A stretch of DNA of 39,930 nt, from positions 1-39,930 of the forward strand of contig JAISIK010000009.1 of NCBI GenBank assembly GCA_031262065.1, written 5' to 3'. Origin of the DNA: Oscillospiraceae bacterium. GTDB lineage: Bacteria; Bacillota; Clostridia; Oscillospirales; Oscillospiraceae. Of this stretch, positions 1 through 8,052 are shown piece by piece. The first letter of the stretch is position 1. Each line of letters begins with the position of its first letter. The position numbers were made by a program, and so were the translations under genes. The notes under the pieces are model-generated. The model did not search any database. It was given only the letters and a program-made list of their open reading frames with translations, and was not told the origin of the DNA.

Positions 1-311
1 GCAGTCTCTTCGGGGATTTCTCCGCGCCAGACCTCTTTTACTTTGAAGGCATAGTGATAATCGCCCCAATCGGTGAGTTCACGGGAGATATACTCCCCGA
101 TATAGATGGAGTCGCTGACATTTACGGCTTTGGTAAAATCATAATAGCGAATTCGCATCTCCCCGGATACATATTGCCCATCTACTTCCTCGGAGGCTGC
201 GGAGGCGATAGGGTTTTCCGGGGTTTCCGATGTGGGTGCTTCTTTCAGGCAGGCTGTGAACAGCAGCAGGATTCCTAAGCAAATCGAAATAAGTAGAATT
301 GTTTTACGCAT
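1..311 (-). CDS. Lipoprotein, paralog of the upstream lipoprotein (partial, C-terminus beyond left edge)
   Basis: The frame is open from the left edge to an ATG at 309-311, giving 103 visible N-terminal residues. A GGAGG Shine-Dalgarno lies just upstream. The N-terminus is a lipoprotein signal ending in the lipobox LFTAC (Cys21), so the protein should be anchored outside the membrane. After a low-complexity linker comes a segment with the motifs DSIYIGEYI and FKVKEVWRGEIP. These match the first domain of the neighbouring lipoprotein (414-1412 minus) almost residue for residue, so the two genes arose by tandem duplication. It is the third gene of the minus-strand operon headed by the SLH metalloprotease. 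The function is unknown; the domain resembles NTR/TIMP-like OB-fold lipoproteins by eye only. Confidence 0.8.
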   Translation of the reverse strand, partial: MRKTILLISICLGILLLFTACLKEAPTSETPENPIASAASEEVDGQYVSGEMRIRYYDFTKAVNVSDSIYIGEYISRELTDWGDYHYAFKVKEVWRGEIPEET

Positions 312-357
312 GATTTTTCCTCCGTATTTCTCCGCGGATTTATCGTATAGAAGCAGT

Positions 358-408
358 GCACCCGGAGCGGCGGGATTCGTGCTGAATGCAAGCCGCCGCT
401 CCGGGTGC
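358..408 (-). terminator. Perfect 16-bp inverted repeat between the two paralogous lipoprotein genes
   Basis: Left arm 358-373 and right arm 393-408 are perfectly complementary and GC-rich, around a 19-nt loop. The structure lies between the stop of the 414-1412 lipoprotein and the start of its downstream paralog. No clear U-tract follows on the minus strand. It could be a partial terminator, a processing site or an mRNA-stabilising hairpin that sets different levels for the two lipoproteins. Confidence 0.5.
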
Positions 409-413
409 GGGGG

Positions 414-1412
414 TTAGTCGCCGGCGACTAAGGCATAGATTTCCTCGATGGTTTCTGTCTCGCTGAGGGGGAAAACGCTATTTAATGAGGATTGGATACA
501 CGCTAATGAGTCTTCTCCCAGCCTGTTAACCAGGACGATGTAGGTTTCCCCGACCTCCACCTTACCCAATTGCAGAGAAAGCCAGATGTCGTTGCGCCCT
601 AGCAAAGACTCGGTGGAGCCGCCTTTGATTTCCTCAAGGATCTCGCAATTGTATATGCGGCTGTTGCCAGCGCCCTCTTCGGCAATTCCCGTGATTTTAA
701 CCTGCAAAACCAAGCCGGATTCTTCTACAATCGTCGGCAGGTCTGTGGCGGTAGTGAAGTTTTTAACTTTCGGTTCCGGCGGCTCGGCATTTTGTATCCA
801 TTCGTGCAGGGCGGCAAGGTCTTCGAACACTTCGTCCGTGTGCATTTCCAAAGGTTCGCCGTACATGGTGCTTTGACTGAAGTCCTCAATGGGAATGTAC
901 ATATTGCCGATAATTGCATATTGTGTAAAGTCGAAATAGAGGGAATCGTGGCTCTCCATAATCAGCAGATACTCCCTCCCTTTCTCGAAATCATTGCTGC
1001 CTGCTTGGTAACTGCCTCCTTCAATGATGTGGTAATAATTATTAAAACCGAAAAGGTGAACCGTCTCGTCGGGGACGTCTCCGCGCCAGACTTCTTTTAC
1101 TTTGAAGGTGTGCATAGGCCAATTCCCATTGTCTTCAAAGACCCCTGGGGCAACATACTCTCCCACTACGATGACATCACTGCAGGAGACGGCCTCGGTA
1201 AACCCACAATAAATGATATCTGAATATGTGATGTTCGTCTGCTCGGCGGGCGTGTCCTGAGGAGTTGCCTCTATCGGGCTTTCGGAAGTCTCCGGCACGA
1301 CTGCGAGCGCAGGAACGACCGTAGGCGCAGGAACAGGGGATTCTTTCAGACAGGCTGTGAATAGTAGCGCGATTCCTATGCAGATGCAAATGGATATAAC
1401 GATTTTCTTCAT
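414..1412 (-). CDS. Lipoprotein with two repeated beta-rich (NTR/TIMP-like?) domains
   Basis: The protein has 332 residues and starts at an ATG preceded by AAAGGGGA. It begins with a lipoprotein signal (lipobox LFTAC, Cys21), followed by a Pro/Ala/Thr/Glu-rich linker to about residue 60. Two related segments follow. Residues 72-155 contain DVIVVGEYV, FKVKEVWRGDVPDETV and FEKGREYLLIME. Residues 224-300 contain LVLQVKITG, YNCEILEEIKGG and VEVGETYIVLVN. The pattern (strand, strand ending in a charged WRG/KGG turn, strand, then GxxYLV) recalls bacterial NTR/TIMP-like OB-fold lipoproteins; this is inference without a search. The gene lies 15 nt downstream of the SLH metalloprotease and upstream of a paralog, so all three probably share a promoter. 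No enzymatic motif was found. Confidence 0.85.
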   Translation of the reverse strand: MKKIVISICICIGIALLFTACLKESPVPAPTVVPALAVVPETSESPIEATPQDTPAEQTNITYSDIIYCGFTEAVSCSDVIVVGEYVAPGVFEDNGNWPMHTFKVKEVWRGDVPDETVHLFGFNNYYHIIEGGSYQAGSNDFEKGREYLLIMESHDSLYFDFTQYAIIGNMYIPIEDFSQSTMYGEPLEMHTDEVFEDLAALHEWIQNAEPPEPKVKNFTTATDLPTIVEESGLVLQVKITGIAEEGAGNSRIYNCEILEEIKGGSTESLLGRNDIWLSLQLGKVEVGETYIVLVNRLGEDSLACIQSSLNSVFPLSETETIEEIYALVAGD

Positions 1413-1427
1413 AATGTATTCCCCTTT

Positions 1428-2909
1428 CTATTGGCTGTACACTTGCAGCAAGTGATCCTTGTCATTATCGGTGAGCACGGTAACCGTGGATTGCCCGGCG
1501 ACCATAACATCAGTGGAGGTTGATGAGTGACCGAACCATCCCAGCCCGTGCCCCAATTCGTGCGTGCAGACTTTATAAGTCCAGTTTGTAGCAATGCCTT
1601 TGTCTACGATACAGCCGCGCACGGAGTTTAATTGGTAACCGGTATAATACTCTGAATCGGACGTGCACCATGTTCCCTCTACGGATCGGTCGTATGTGGT
1701 CATTCCCGTAACGCGGTCAGTGAGACCTGAAAATCCCGGCAGTATGCTTAGATCATCAAACGTGCCGCCATAAAACCCAATTTTAGCCGTTGTGGGCATG
1801 GAGGAAACCATCATCCTTTGCATATCGCAGCCCAGAGCGGCGTTCCATTGGGAGATTGCGTGCGACATTCCCGCATTAAAATTGGGACTGGCACTTATCC
1901 TACGTGTGTAGACTGTGGTGGGGATATCGGACGGGCTGTCGCCCCAGCGGCCTATGATAGATTTATCACTATTCCAGGAATCCAGTGTTCCAAGACATGT
2001 ACGAATGGATTTGACTGCTGTTTGACTGTAGAGCGTGCTGCCGTTGTAGGGTTTCCACGCACGCACATGGACAGTATAGGTTGTATTAGCGGTCAACCCT
2101 GTGTAGGTTTTACTTCCTGCACCAAGTGACGTCCAGCCGGAAACAATAGTATTGCCTCTCATTAGCTTTATGTCATGTATTAATGCTCCGGGAACTGCGG
2201 GAAAAGACACGACAAATGAATTGTGGGTTATTGAGGAGGAAGAGATGTTCGGCGTGCCCAATCTGTTTGCGGCAGGGACATAGTAATTAAACAACATTTT
2301 TGCAACGTGGATTCTCTCAATACTTGCGGTGGGGGTGAAGGTGGTTGCGCTTGTGCCCGAGATGATGCCCGCGCGGTAGAGCTTATAGACGTGGGATTTG
2401 TGCGTCGAGCCGATGGAACTGTCGTCGCTGAAGACGAAACTTGAGCCGTTGTTCGGCAGCGTGACGCCCATCTTCGTGCAGAATCTGCTGAAGAAGGTGC
2501 AAAAATGCTGCCGCTGCACCAAGTCGTTCGGGCCGAAGGTTGTTGCGCTGTTGCCGGAAGTAATGCCTTCGTAGTACGCCCATTTGACTGCAGATTCATA
2601 ATACGAGCCTGCCGGGACGTCTGTGAAGGGGTTTGCGTAGCTGTTGTACGCGTTTAAGTTGACGTCAAAGACTCTGCAGAGCGTGAGGATGGCGTCGCAG
2701 CGTTTGATACCGGCAGAGGGCGCGAAGGTTGTGGCGCTCGTGCCGTTCATATCGCCCTTTGCTTCGACGATGTAGCGCAGGATATGTTCATATTCCGGCA
2801 TGTAAGAGCTGATGTCTGTGAAATTGTCGACTGCGCTTGCGTGTGCGCTCGGAACCAATGCAAAGAGGAGCACACAGGCAAGTAAGACGCTGAGGATGCG
2901 TTTTCTCAT
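1428..2909 (-). CDS. Secreted SLH-domain protein with FN3 and metzincin-type zinc protease domain
   Basis: The protein has 493 residues from ATG 2907-2909 (AGGAG upstream); longer starts would disrupt the signal peptide MRKRILSVLLACVLLFALVP. Three SLH motifs occupy about residues 28-215, each carrying a G(T/N)SATTF-type turn. They would bind the cell-wall secondary polymer and display the protein on the surface. A fibronectin-III-like segment (about 218-305) with GLTANTTYTVHVRAW follows. The C-terminal domain holds HELGHGLGWFGH at residues 450-461 and a Met-turn-like TDVM at 466-469, as in matrixins. The third zinc histidine is one residue further away than in the usual HExxHxxGxxH. It heads an operon with two lipoproteins. 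The likely role is peptidase activity at the cell surface; the substrate is unknown. Confidence 0.9.
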   Translation of the reverse strand: MRKRILSVLLACVLLFALVPSAHASAVDNFTDISSYMPEYEHILRYIVEAKGDMNGTSATTFAPSAGIKRCDAILTLCRVFDVNLNAYNSYANPFTDVPAGSYYESAVKWAYYEGITSGNSATTFGPNDLVQRQHFCTFFSRFCTKMGVTLPNNGSSFVFSDDSSIGSTHKSHVYKLYRAGIISGTSATTFTPTASIERIHVAKMLFNYYVPAANRLGTPNISSSSITHNSFVVSFPAVPGALIHDIKLMRGNTIVSGWTSLGAGSKTYTGLTANTTYTVHVRAWKPYNGSTLYSQTAVKSIRTCLGTLDSWNSDKSIIGRWGDSPSDIPTTVYTRRISASPNFNAGMSHAISQWNAALGCDMQRMMVSSMPTTAKIGFYGGTFDDLSILPGFSGLTDRVTGMTTYDRSVEGTWCTSDSEYYTGYQLNSVRGCIVDKGIATNWTYKVCTHELGHGLGWFGHSSTSTDVMVAGQSTVTVLTDNDKDHLLQVYSQ

Positions 2910-3072
2910 TTGTGATTTCAACTCCTTTCCAGAATGGGGCGGCGTGGCGGCAGACACTTCCGAATGCTTTTGCAGGGCGGCGCACCTCCTTTCTGATTGC
3001 TAGCACAGCGGGGAAGAGTGGAGAAATCGAGATGTAATTTTTCTGCGTACGGAGATACTCCTATATGTCTAC

Positions 3073-3102
3073 AGTATATACAGAAATGGAATGAATTGTC
3101 AA
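3073..3102 (-). promoter_or_regulatory. Sigma-A-type promoter for the metalloprotease operon
   Basis: On the minus strand TTGACA (3097-3102) and TATACT (3073-3078) are separated by 18 bp, about 160 bp upstream of the protease start. The surroundings are AT-rich. The untranslated leader between here and 2909 shows no recognised riboswitch. Confidence 0.6.
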
Positions 3103-3181
3103 GCATAATGCGACAAAAAATTATATTATCGGCAGCGCCGATAATGACGACCTTTTTGCGCGTTTCCTGTAATAGTTTTCC

Positions 3182-3210
3182 TTGCATAAGCGAAGAGTAT
3201 CTTGTATAAT
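3182..3210 (+). promoter_or_regulatory. Sigma-A-type promoter for tdk and the salvage genes
   Basis: TTGCAT (3182-3187) and a perfect TATAAT (3205-3210) are separated by 17 bp. They lie 38 bp before the tdk ATG and are divergent from the metalloprotease promoter. Confidence 0.7.
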
Positions 3211-3247
3211 AGGATTGCTCCGGCAAATGGTATTTGGAGGCACGACT

Positions 3248-3832
3248 ATGGCGAAACTATACTTTAAGTATGGCTCAATGGGTTCATCGAAGACAGCGCA
3301 GGCACTGATTACGAAATATAACTACGAGGAAAACGGCATGCGTGTGTGGCTCATTAAGCCCGCGTCCGACAGCCGCGACGGCGAGGTTCTCATTAAGAGC
3401 CGCGTGGGGCTGGAGGCGACTGCAGAGGTCGTCGCGCAGGACTGCGACATCCGCGAATCGTTCGCGCAGCAGAAAAACGTGGACGTGATCATCGTCGATG
3501 AATGCCAGTTTTTGTCGGTAGAGCAAATCGACCAGCTGCGCGAGATTGTGGACTGGAAAAATGTCCCCGTGCTGTGCTTCGGGCTGCGCACGGATTTCCT
3601 GAGCACGCTGTTTCCCGGCAGCCGTCGCCTGTTTGAAGTGGCGGACACCATCACGGAGATTAAGGCAATCTGCGATTGCGGCGCGAAGGCGACGGTGAAC
3701 GCGCGGCTGGATGCCGACGGGCGCGTTGTCACGCAGGGCGCGCAGCTTCTGCTCGGCGGGAACGACCGCTATCTCGCGATGTGCCATAAATGCTGGATTC
3801 GGAGCATCCGCGAAGGTCGCAAGGTAAAGTAA
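3248..3832 (+). CDS. tdk: Thymidine kinase (type II)
   Basis: This enzyme phosphorylates thymidine to dTMP with ATP in the cytoplasm. The 194-residue product starts at ATG 3248 with GGAGG at 3236-3240; a longer in-frame start would include the promoter. The Walker A loop GSMGSSKT is at residues 9-16, and the DECQF motif (Asp84-Glu85) supplies the Mg/general base site typical of TK1-like kinases. C-terminal CDCG and CHKC pairs form the structural zinc site of this family. Length is normal. It is the first gene of the nucleoside salvage cluster and is followed 57 bp later by deoD. Confidence 0.95.
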   Translation: MAKLYFKYGSMGSSKTAQALITKYNYEENGMRVWLIKPASDSRDGEVLIKSRVGLEATAEVVAQDCDIRESFAQQKNVDVIIVDECQFLSVEQIDQLREIVDWKNVPVLCFGLRTDFLSTLFPGSRRLFEVADTITEIKAICDCGAKATVNARLDADGRVVTQGAQLLLGGNDRYLAMCHKCWIRSIREGRKVK

Positions 3833-3889
3833 CGTACGGCGCGGGCAAATCCCCCGCCAAATCATACACATCTGAAAGGAGCACTACCA

Positions 3890-4630
3890 ATGAATTACCC
3901 AACTCCCCATATCAACGCAAAACCTGAGGATTTCGGTCAGACCGTGCTGATGCCCGGCGATCCGCTGCGCGCGAAGTATATCGCCGAGAATTTCTTCGAG
4001 AATCCCAAACTTGTTAACAACGTGCGCGGCGTGCAGGGCTACACCGGCTACTACAAGGGCATGAAGATTTCCGTTATGGCGTCGGGCATGGGCATCCCCT
4101 CCATCGGTATCTATTCCTACGAGCTGTATAATGCCTACGGTGTGCGCAATATTATGCGCATCGGCTCGGCAGGCTCGATTAACCCCGATATCCACGTGCG
4201 CGATATCGTCATTGCGCAGGGCGCTTGCACCGACTCCAATTTCTTCCATCAGTACCACGTTGACGGGCTTTTCGCGCCCATTGCGTCCTATGAAATGCTG
4301 CGCAAGTCCGTAGAGGCGTGTGAAGAGGCGGGCGCGAAGTACCATGTAGGAAACGTCCTTTCCACCGATAACTTCTATAACGACGACGAGGGCATGCCTG
4401 AAGTTCTGCAGACTGTGCAGGCGTGGATTAAGATGGGTGTTATGGCATGCGAGATGGAAGCTGCGGGTCTGTACATGCAAGCTGCGCGCTGGAAGAAGAA
4501 CGCGCTGTGCCTGTGCACCGTCTCCGACCATATGCTCACGGGCGAAGCCCTTCCGGCGGAAGAGCGCCAGACTTCCTTTACGCAGATGATGGGCGTTGCG
4601 CTGGAAACAGCGCTGAAGCTGGAAATTTGA
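3890..4630 (+). CDS. deoD: Purine-nucleoside phosphorylase, DeoD type
   Basis: The product (246 residues) cleaves purine (deoxy)nucleosides with phosphate to free base and (deoxy)ribose 1-phosphate. Visible family features are GDPLRAKYIAENF near the N-terminus (phosphate binding), GIPSIGIYSYEL, MRIGSAGS, the nucleoside-binding CEMEAAGLY and the catalytic SDH near residue 205. The start follows GAAAGGAG with good spacing. Its product feeds directly into DeoB, encoded next. Length and motifs are those of hexameric bacterial PNPs. Confidence 0.96.
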   Translation: MNYPTPHINAKPEDFGQTVLMPGDPLRAKYIAENFFENPKLVNNVRGVQGYTGYYKGMKISVMASGMGIPSIGIYSYELYNAYGVRNIMRIGSAGSINPDIHVRDIVIAQGACTDSNFFHQYHVDGLFAPIASYEMLRKSVEACEEAGAKYHVGNVLSTDNFYNDDEGMPEVLQTVQAWIKMGVMACEMEAAGLYMQAARWKKNALCLCTVSDHMLTGEALPAEERQTSFTQMMGVALETALKLEI

Positions 4631-4646
4631 TACCTTGTTGCTTTTT

Positions 4647-4671
4647 GGGAAACGGCGTTTTGCCGTTTCCC
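4647..4671. other. Perfect 10-bp hairpin between deoD and deoB
   Basis: Arms 4647-4656 and 4662-4671 are perfectly complementary with a 5-nt loop. The T-run lies before the hairpin rather than after it on the plus strand, so it is a poor intrinsic terminator for deoD. It may stabilise or help process the deoD-deoB transcript. Confidence 0.45.
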
Positions 4672-4713
4672 GAATTGTCCCTATCGGACTATAAAATATA
4701 GGAGTGTGATCTC

Positions 4714-5880
4714 ATGAAGCGAATCTTTTTAATTGTTCTCGATTCCTGCGGCGCGGGCGCAATGCCCGACGCGGAAAAATTCGGCGACTACGGCGTACAT
4801 ACCCTGAAAAGTTGTTTCTCCTCCGGCAAGCTTGATATTCCGAACCTGCGCGGCTACGGCATGGGCAATATCGAGGGGCTGGGCTTCCTCGGCGCAGTTC
4901 CCGCACCTGCGGGGGCATACGCCAAAATGAGCGAGCTGTCCATGGGCAAGGACACCACCATCGGGCACTGGGAAATCTCGGGCATCGTCTCGGAGAATCC
5001 GCTGCCGACTTACCCCGACGGCTTCCCCGAAGAGGTGCTTGCCCCGTTCCGCGAGGCGACAGGGCGCGGCGTGCTGGCGAATGCGCCGTGGTCGGGCACG
5101 GAGGTTCTGGACAAATACGGGCAGCAGCACGTGGAAAGCGGCGATTTGATTGTCTACACCTCAGCAGACTCTGTCTTCCAGATTGCGGCGCATGAGGACG
5201 TCGTCCCGCCGGAGCTGCTTTACGAATACTGCCGCACTGCCCGCAAGATTCTGCGCGGCAAGCACGGCGTCGGGCGCGTGATTGCCCGCCCCTTTGTCGG
5301 AAATGCCAAAGACGGTTTCACCCGCACCTCGAACCGCCACGACTTCTCCTTAGAGCCGCCGCAAGAGACGATGCTCGATGCAATCAAAGCTGCCGGGCTT
5401 GCCTCCCTTGGCGTGGGCAAGATTCACGATATTTTCGCCGGCATCGGTCTGACGGAGTATGTGTACACGCAGGGGAATGTTGACGGCATGAATAAGTCTA
5501 TGGAGATGGCAAAGCGCGATTTCCGCGGGCTGTGCTTTATCAATTTGGTCGATTTCGACATGCTCTACGGTCACCGCAGAAATATCGACGGCTATGCCAT
5601 GGCGCTGTCCGCCTTCGACGCATGGCTGCCGAGCTTTATGGAGCAGATGGGCGAAGACGATTTGGTGATGATTACCGCCGACCACGGCTGCGACCCTGCC
5701 TATACCCGCACCACCGACCACACCCGCGAGTATATCCCGCTGGTAATAGCGGGGAAGAAGGTAAAGCCTGTCAATCTCGGCGTGCGCGGCAGCTTCGCAG
5801 ACATCGCGGCAACCGTCACGCAGCTTCTCGGCGTTTCCTATCAGACGCAGGGCAAGAGCTTTGCAGATGAGATACTGTAA
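4714..5880 (+). CDS. deoB: Phosphopentomutase
   Basis: The product (388 residues) interconverts (deoxy)ribose 1-phosphate and 5-phosphate, linking nucleoside breakdown to central metabolism. It is an alkaline-phosphatase-superfamily metalloenzyme. The N-terminal metal-binding DSCGAGAMPD, the KDTTIGHWEI segment carrying the phosphorylatable Thr, and the C-terminal TADHGCDP and TTDHTREYIP metal ligands are all present. A GGAGTG Shine-Dalgarno precedes the ATG. Length is typical of DeoB. The gene is 83 bp from deoD and 12 bp from cdd, so co-transcription is likely. Confidence 0.96.
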   Translation: MKRIFLIVLDSCGAGAMPDAEKFGDYGVHTLKSCFSSGKLDIPNLRGYGMGNIEGLGFLGAVPAPAGAYAKMSELSMGKDTTIGHWEISGIVSENPLPTYPDGFPEEVLAPFREATGRGVLANAPWSGTEVLDKYGQQHVESGDLIVYTSADSVFQIAAHEDVVPPELLYEYCRTARKILRGKHGVGRVIARPFVGNAKDGFTRTSNRHDFSLEPPQETMLDAIKAAGLASLGVGKIHDIFAGIGLTEYVYTQGNVDGMNKSMEMAKRDFRGLCFINLVDFDMLYGHRRNIDGYAMALSAFDAWLPSFMEQMGEDDLVMITADHGCDPAYTRTTDHTREYIPLVIAGKKVKPVNLGVRGSFADIAATVTQLLGVSYQTQGKSFADEIL

Positions 5881-5892
5881 GGAGGAAGAAAT

Positions 5893-6306
5893 ATGACACC
5901 GATCGAGTTAGTCAATCTGGCAATTGCGGCGCGGGAGCATGCCTATGTGCCCTATTCCGGCTTTGGCGTCGGCGCTGCGCTTCTGACGAAGGGCGGCAAG
6001 GTCTATCAGGGCTGCAACATTGAAAATGCAGCCTACGGTCCGACGAACTGCGCCGAGCGCACGGCGTTTTTCACAGCAGTGTACGAAGGCGAGCGCGATT
6101 TTGAGGCAATCGCGGTTGTCGGCGGCAAGATGGGGCAGCCGATTTCCGAGCTTTGCGCGCCCTGCGGCGTGTGCAGGCAGGTTATCCGCGAATTCTGCAA
6201 CGACGATTTCAAAATCTATCTGAGCAAGGGCGATAATACATTTGAGGAGATATCTTTGACACATTTGCTGCCTTTCAGCTTCTCAAAAGCGGACTTGGAC
6301 AAATGA
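5893..6306 (+). CDS. cdd: Cytidine deaminase
   Basis: This enzyme deaminates cytidine and deoxycytidine to uridine and deoxyuridine. The 137-residue product is the small homotetrameric type. The zinc site is visible as TNCAERTAFF (Cys ligand with catalytic Glu) and PCGVCRQV (two Cys ligands). The substrate-binding NIENAAYGPT is intact. A strong AAGGAGG precedes the ATG, 12 bp after deoB. The product uridine can be used by Udk, encoded further downstream. Confidence 0.96.
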   Translation: MTPIELVNLAIAAREHAYVPYSGFGVGAALLTKGGKVYQGCNIENAAYGPTNCAERTAFFTAVYEGERDFEAIAVVGGKMGQPISELCAPCGVCRQVIREFCNDDFKIYLSKGDNTFEEISLTHLLPFSFSKADLDK

Positions 6307-6418
6307 TTTTTGGCAATATTAACAAAATTTGTATTCCTGCTTGATTTTTCGTCTAATTTGTGCAACAATGGGCTATGCGGTATGGATACCGCGACATATT
6401 AATTTGGAGGTTGAGAAA

Positions 6419-7663
6419 ATGAAGAAACTTTTAGCACTTCTGCTCGTGTTGGCTATGGTTGCTGCCCTGTTCGTAGGCTGCAAAACCAATACCGACCCGA
6501 CAGAGCCCACCACCGATCCCGCTGATCCCACTGAGCCCACCACTGAGGCTCCCACTGATCCCACTGAGCCCGTTCCCCCCACCATCGAAGCAAAGATCGC
6601 AATGGTCACTGACTACGGCGACATCACCGACGAGTCCTTCAACCAGGCTGCTTACGAAGGCTGCAAGGCTTTCGCTGATCAGTATGGCTGCGACTTCAAG
6701 TATTTCAAGCCGACCAGCGACTCCACTGCAGACCGCGTTGCAATGGTTGAATCCGCTATCGACGAAGGCTACGAAATCATTGTTATGCCCGGCTACGCAT
6801 TCGGCGGCACTCTCGTTGAAGTTACCAACGAATACCCCGATGTGAAGTTCATCGCTCTGGACGTTGCTGCCGGCGACATCCTCGAAGCAGGCGTTGGCGA
6901 AGGCTACACCTACAACCCCGCTGACTACGATGTAACCGAGTATTACAACACCGAGAACACCTACTGCGCTGTTTACCAGGAAGAAATCGCCGGCTACATG
7001 GCTGGCTACGCAGCTGTTAAGCTTGGCTACACCAAGCTCGGCTACCTCGGCGGCATGGCAGTTCCTGCTGTTATCCGTTACGGCTACGGCTTCGTTCAGG
7101 GCGTCGATGATGCAGCTGGCGAAATCGGCGCTGAAGGCGTTGAAGTTAAGTACGTCTACGGCAACCAGTTCTTCGGCGATGCAGACATCACTGCATATAT
7201 GGACACTTGGTATGCTGACGGCACCGAGGCTGTCTTCGCTTGCGGCGGCGGCATCTACACCTCTGCTGCAGAAGCAGCTGAGAAGGTTGGCGGCAAGGTC
7301 ATCGGCGTTGACGTCGACCAGGCTCCCATCATTGACAAGTATGCAGAAGGCATGACCATCACTTCCGCAATGAAGGGTCTGACCGCAACTGTCGTTGATG
7401 CGCTCACCGAAATCCTCGTAAACGACAACTGGGCAGCTTATGCAGGCCAGATCGCCAGCTTGGGTCTTGTCTCTGACACCGACCTCACCTCCAACTTCGT
7501 GCAGCTTCCGGCAAGCACCCAGTGGGCGGACGGCTTCACCGAAGCTGACTATGCAGCACTTGTTGCAGCTCTCTTCAGCGGCGATATCGAAGTTTCCAAC
7601 GCTACCGATGCTGATCCCGCAGTTGCAAACATCACTCTTGACGTTCAGGGCAACATCAAATAA
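6419..7663 (+). CDS. BMP-family nucleoside-binding lipoprotein of an ABC transporter
   Basis: This 414-residue extracellular binding protein presumably delivers nucleosides to the permeases encoded next (BmpA/Med/PnrA family). The ATG at 6419 follows GGAGG and begins a lipoprotein signal with lipobox FVGC (Cys21). A Pro/Thr spacer made of PTEPT/DPTEP units covers about residues 22-52 and should hold the domain off the membrane. The mature domain starts KIAMVTDYGDITDESFNQ, the hallmark of the family, and contains GYAFGG and VFACGGGIY. Codon choice is strikingly uniform (GCT, GAA, AAC, GGC), suggesting high expression. It is followed by a strong terminator, which would give more binding protein than transporter. 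Confidence 0.93.
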   Translation: MKKLLALLLVLAMVAALFVGCKTNTDPTEPTTDPADPTEPTTEAPTDPTEPVPPTIEAKIAMVTDYGDITDESFNQAAYEGCKAFADQYGCDFKYFKPTSDSTADRVAMVESAIDEGYEIIVMPGYAFGGTLVEVTNEYPDVKFIALDVAAGDILEAGVGEGYTYNPADYDVTEYYNTENTYCAVYQEEIAGYMAGYAAVKLGYTKLGYLGGMAVPAVIRYGYGFVQGVDDAAGEIGAEGVEVKYVYGNQFFGDADITAYMDTWYADGTEAVFACGGGIYTSAAEAAEKVGGKVIGVDVDQAPIIDKYAEGMTITSAMKGLTATVVDALTEILVNDNWAAYAGQIASLGLVSDTDLTSNFVQLPASTQWADGFTEADYAALVAALFSGDIEVSNATDADPAVANITLDVQGNIK

Positions 7664-7679
7664 GAACTTTCTAAGCATG

Positions 7680-7710
7680 AGAGGACGGGTAACCCCCGTC
7701 CTCTTTTTTT
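7680..7710 (+). terminator. Intrinsic terminator after the binding-protein gene
   Basis: GAGGACGGG (7681-7689) pairs with CCCGTCCTC (7695-7703) around a 5-nt loop and is followed by seven T residues. It separates the binding-protein gene from the ATPase, which has its own promoter. Confidence 0.9.
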
Positions 7711-7992
7711 ATATTTGCGCAAAGATTTGGAGTGTGCGCCTGGGCATACAAGACTTCACAAATTGCAACAAAGCGCCCAATAACGCCAACGCGTTTTCGG
7801 CGGAGTGCTCCCGTGCCTACTGACTCTGTGCGGCACAGATGCCTGCAGCGTTCTCCGTTTTGCAAAACGGAGGGACTTGCGGAGATTTGGTTAAAACAAT
7901 GAATTGTGCAGCCAGTAATAGAATATCCGGCTGCGAATTTTAGATAATATACACAATTTGTCGGATTGCGCCCGACAATTATGAAAATTGGT
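7711..7992. other. Intergenic region with several short palindromes
   Basis: No convincing gene is seen. The region holds a perfect 20-nt palindrome at 7853-7872 (CTCCGTTTTGC/AAAACGGAG type), a 7-bp hairpin at 7958-7978 (TTGTCGG/CCGACAA) close to the ATPase promoter, and GCAGCC/GGCTGC arms at about 7908-7934. The 7958-7978 hairpin could be an operator. The section around 7752-7772 resembles a short stretch after the esterase gene at about 15456-15474. Confidence 0.4.
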
Positions 7993-8021
7993 TTGAAATT
8001 CGTTTTTTCACAGTGTATAAT
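7993..8021 (+). promoter_or_regulatory. Sigma-A-type promoter for the nucleoside transporter ATPase and permeases
   Basis: TTGAAA (7993-7998) and TATAAT (8016-8021) are separated by exactly 17 bp, 32 bp upstream of the TTG start of the ATPase. This makes the ATPase-permease operon independently transcribed from the binding protein. Confidence 0.78.
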
Positions 8022-8052
8022 AGATTATATTTGGAAAGAGGAGGAATATAGT

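Noticed and set aside
4647..4671. Hairpin after deoD considered as an intrinsic terminator
   Set aside because: No U-tract follows on the plus strand and deoB-cdd closely follow, so it was listed only as a hairpin.
6431..7678. 415-codon minus-strand frame antisense to the BMP-family lipoprotein gene
   Set aside because: It exists because of the biased codon use of the binding protein; no ribosome binding site or motif.
7711..8052. Possible purine riboswitch before the nucleoside transporter
   Set aside because: No three-way-junction consensus was recognised; only simple palindromes are present.
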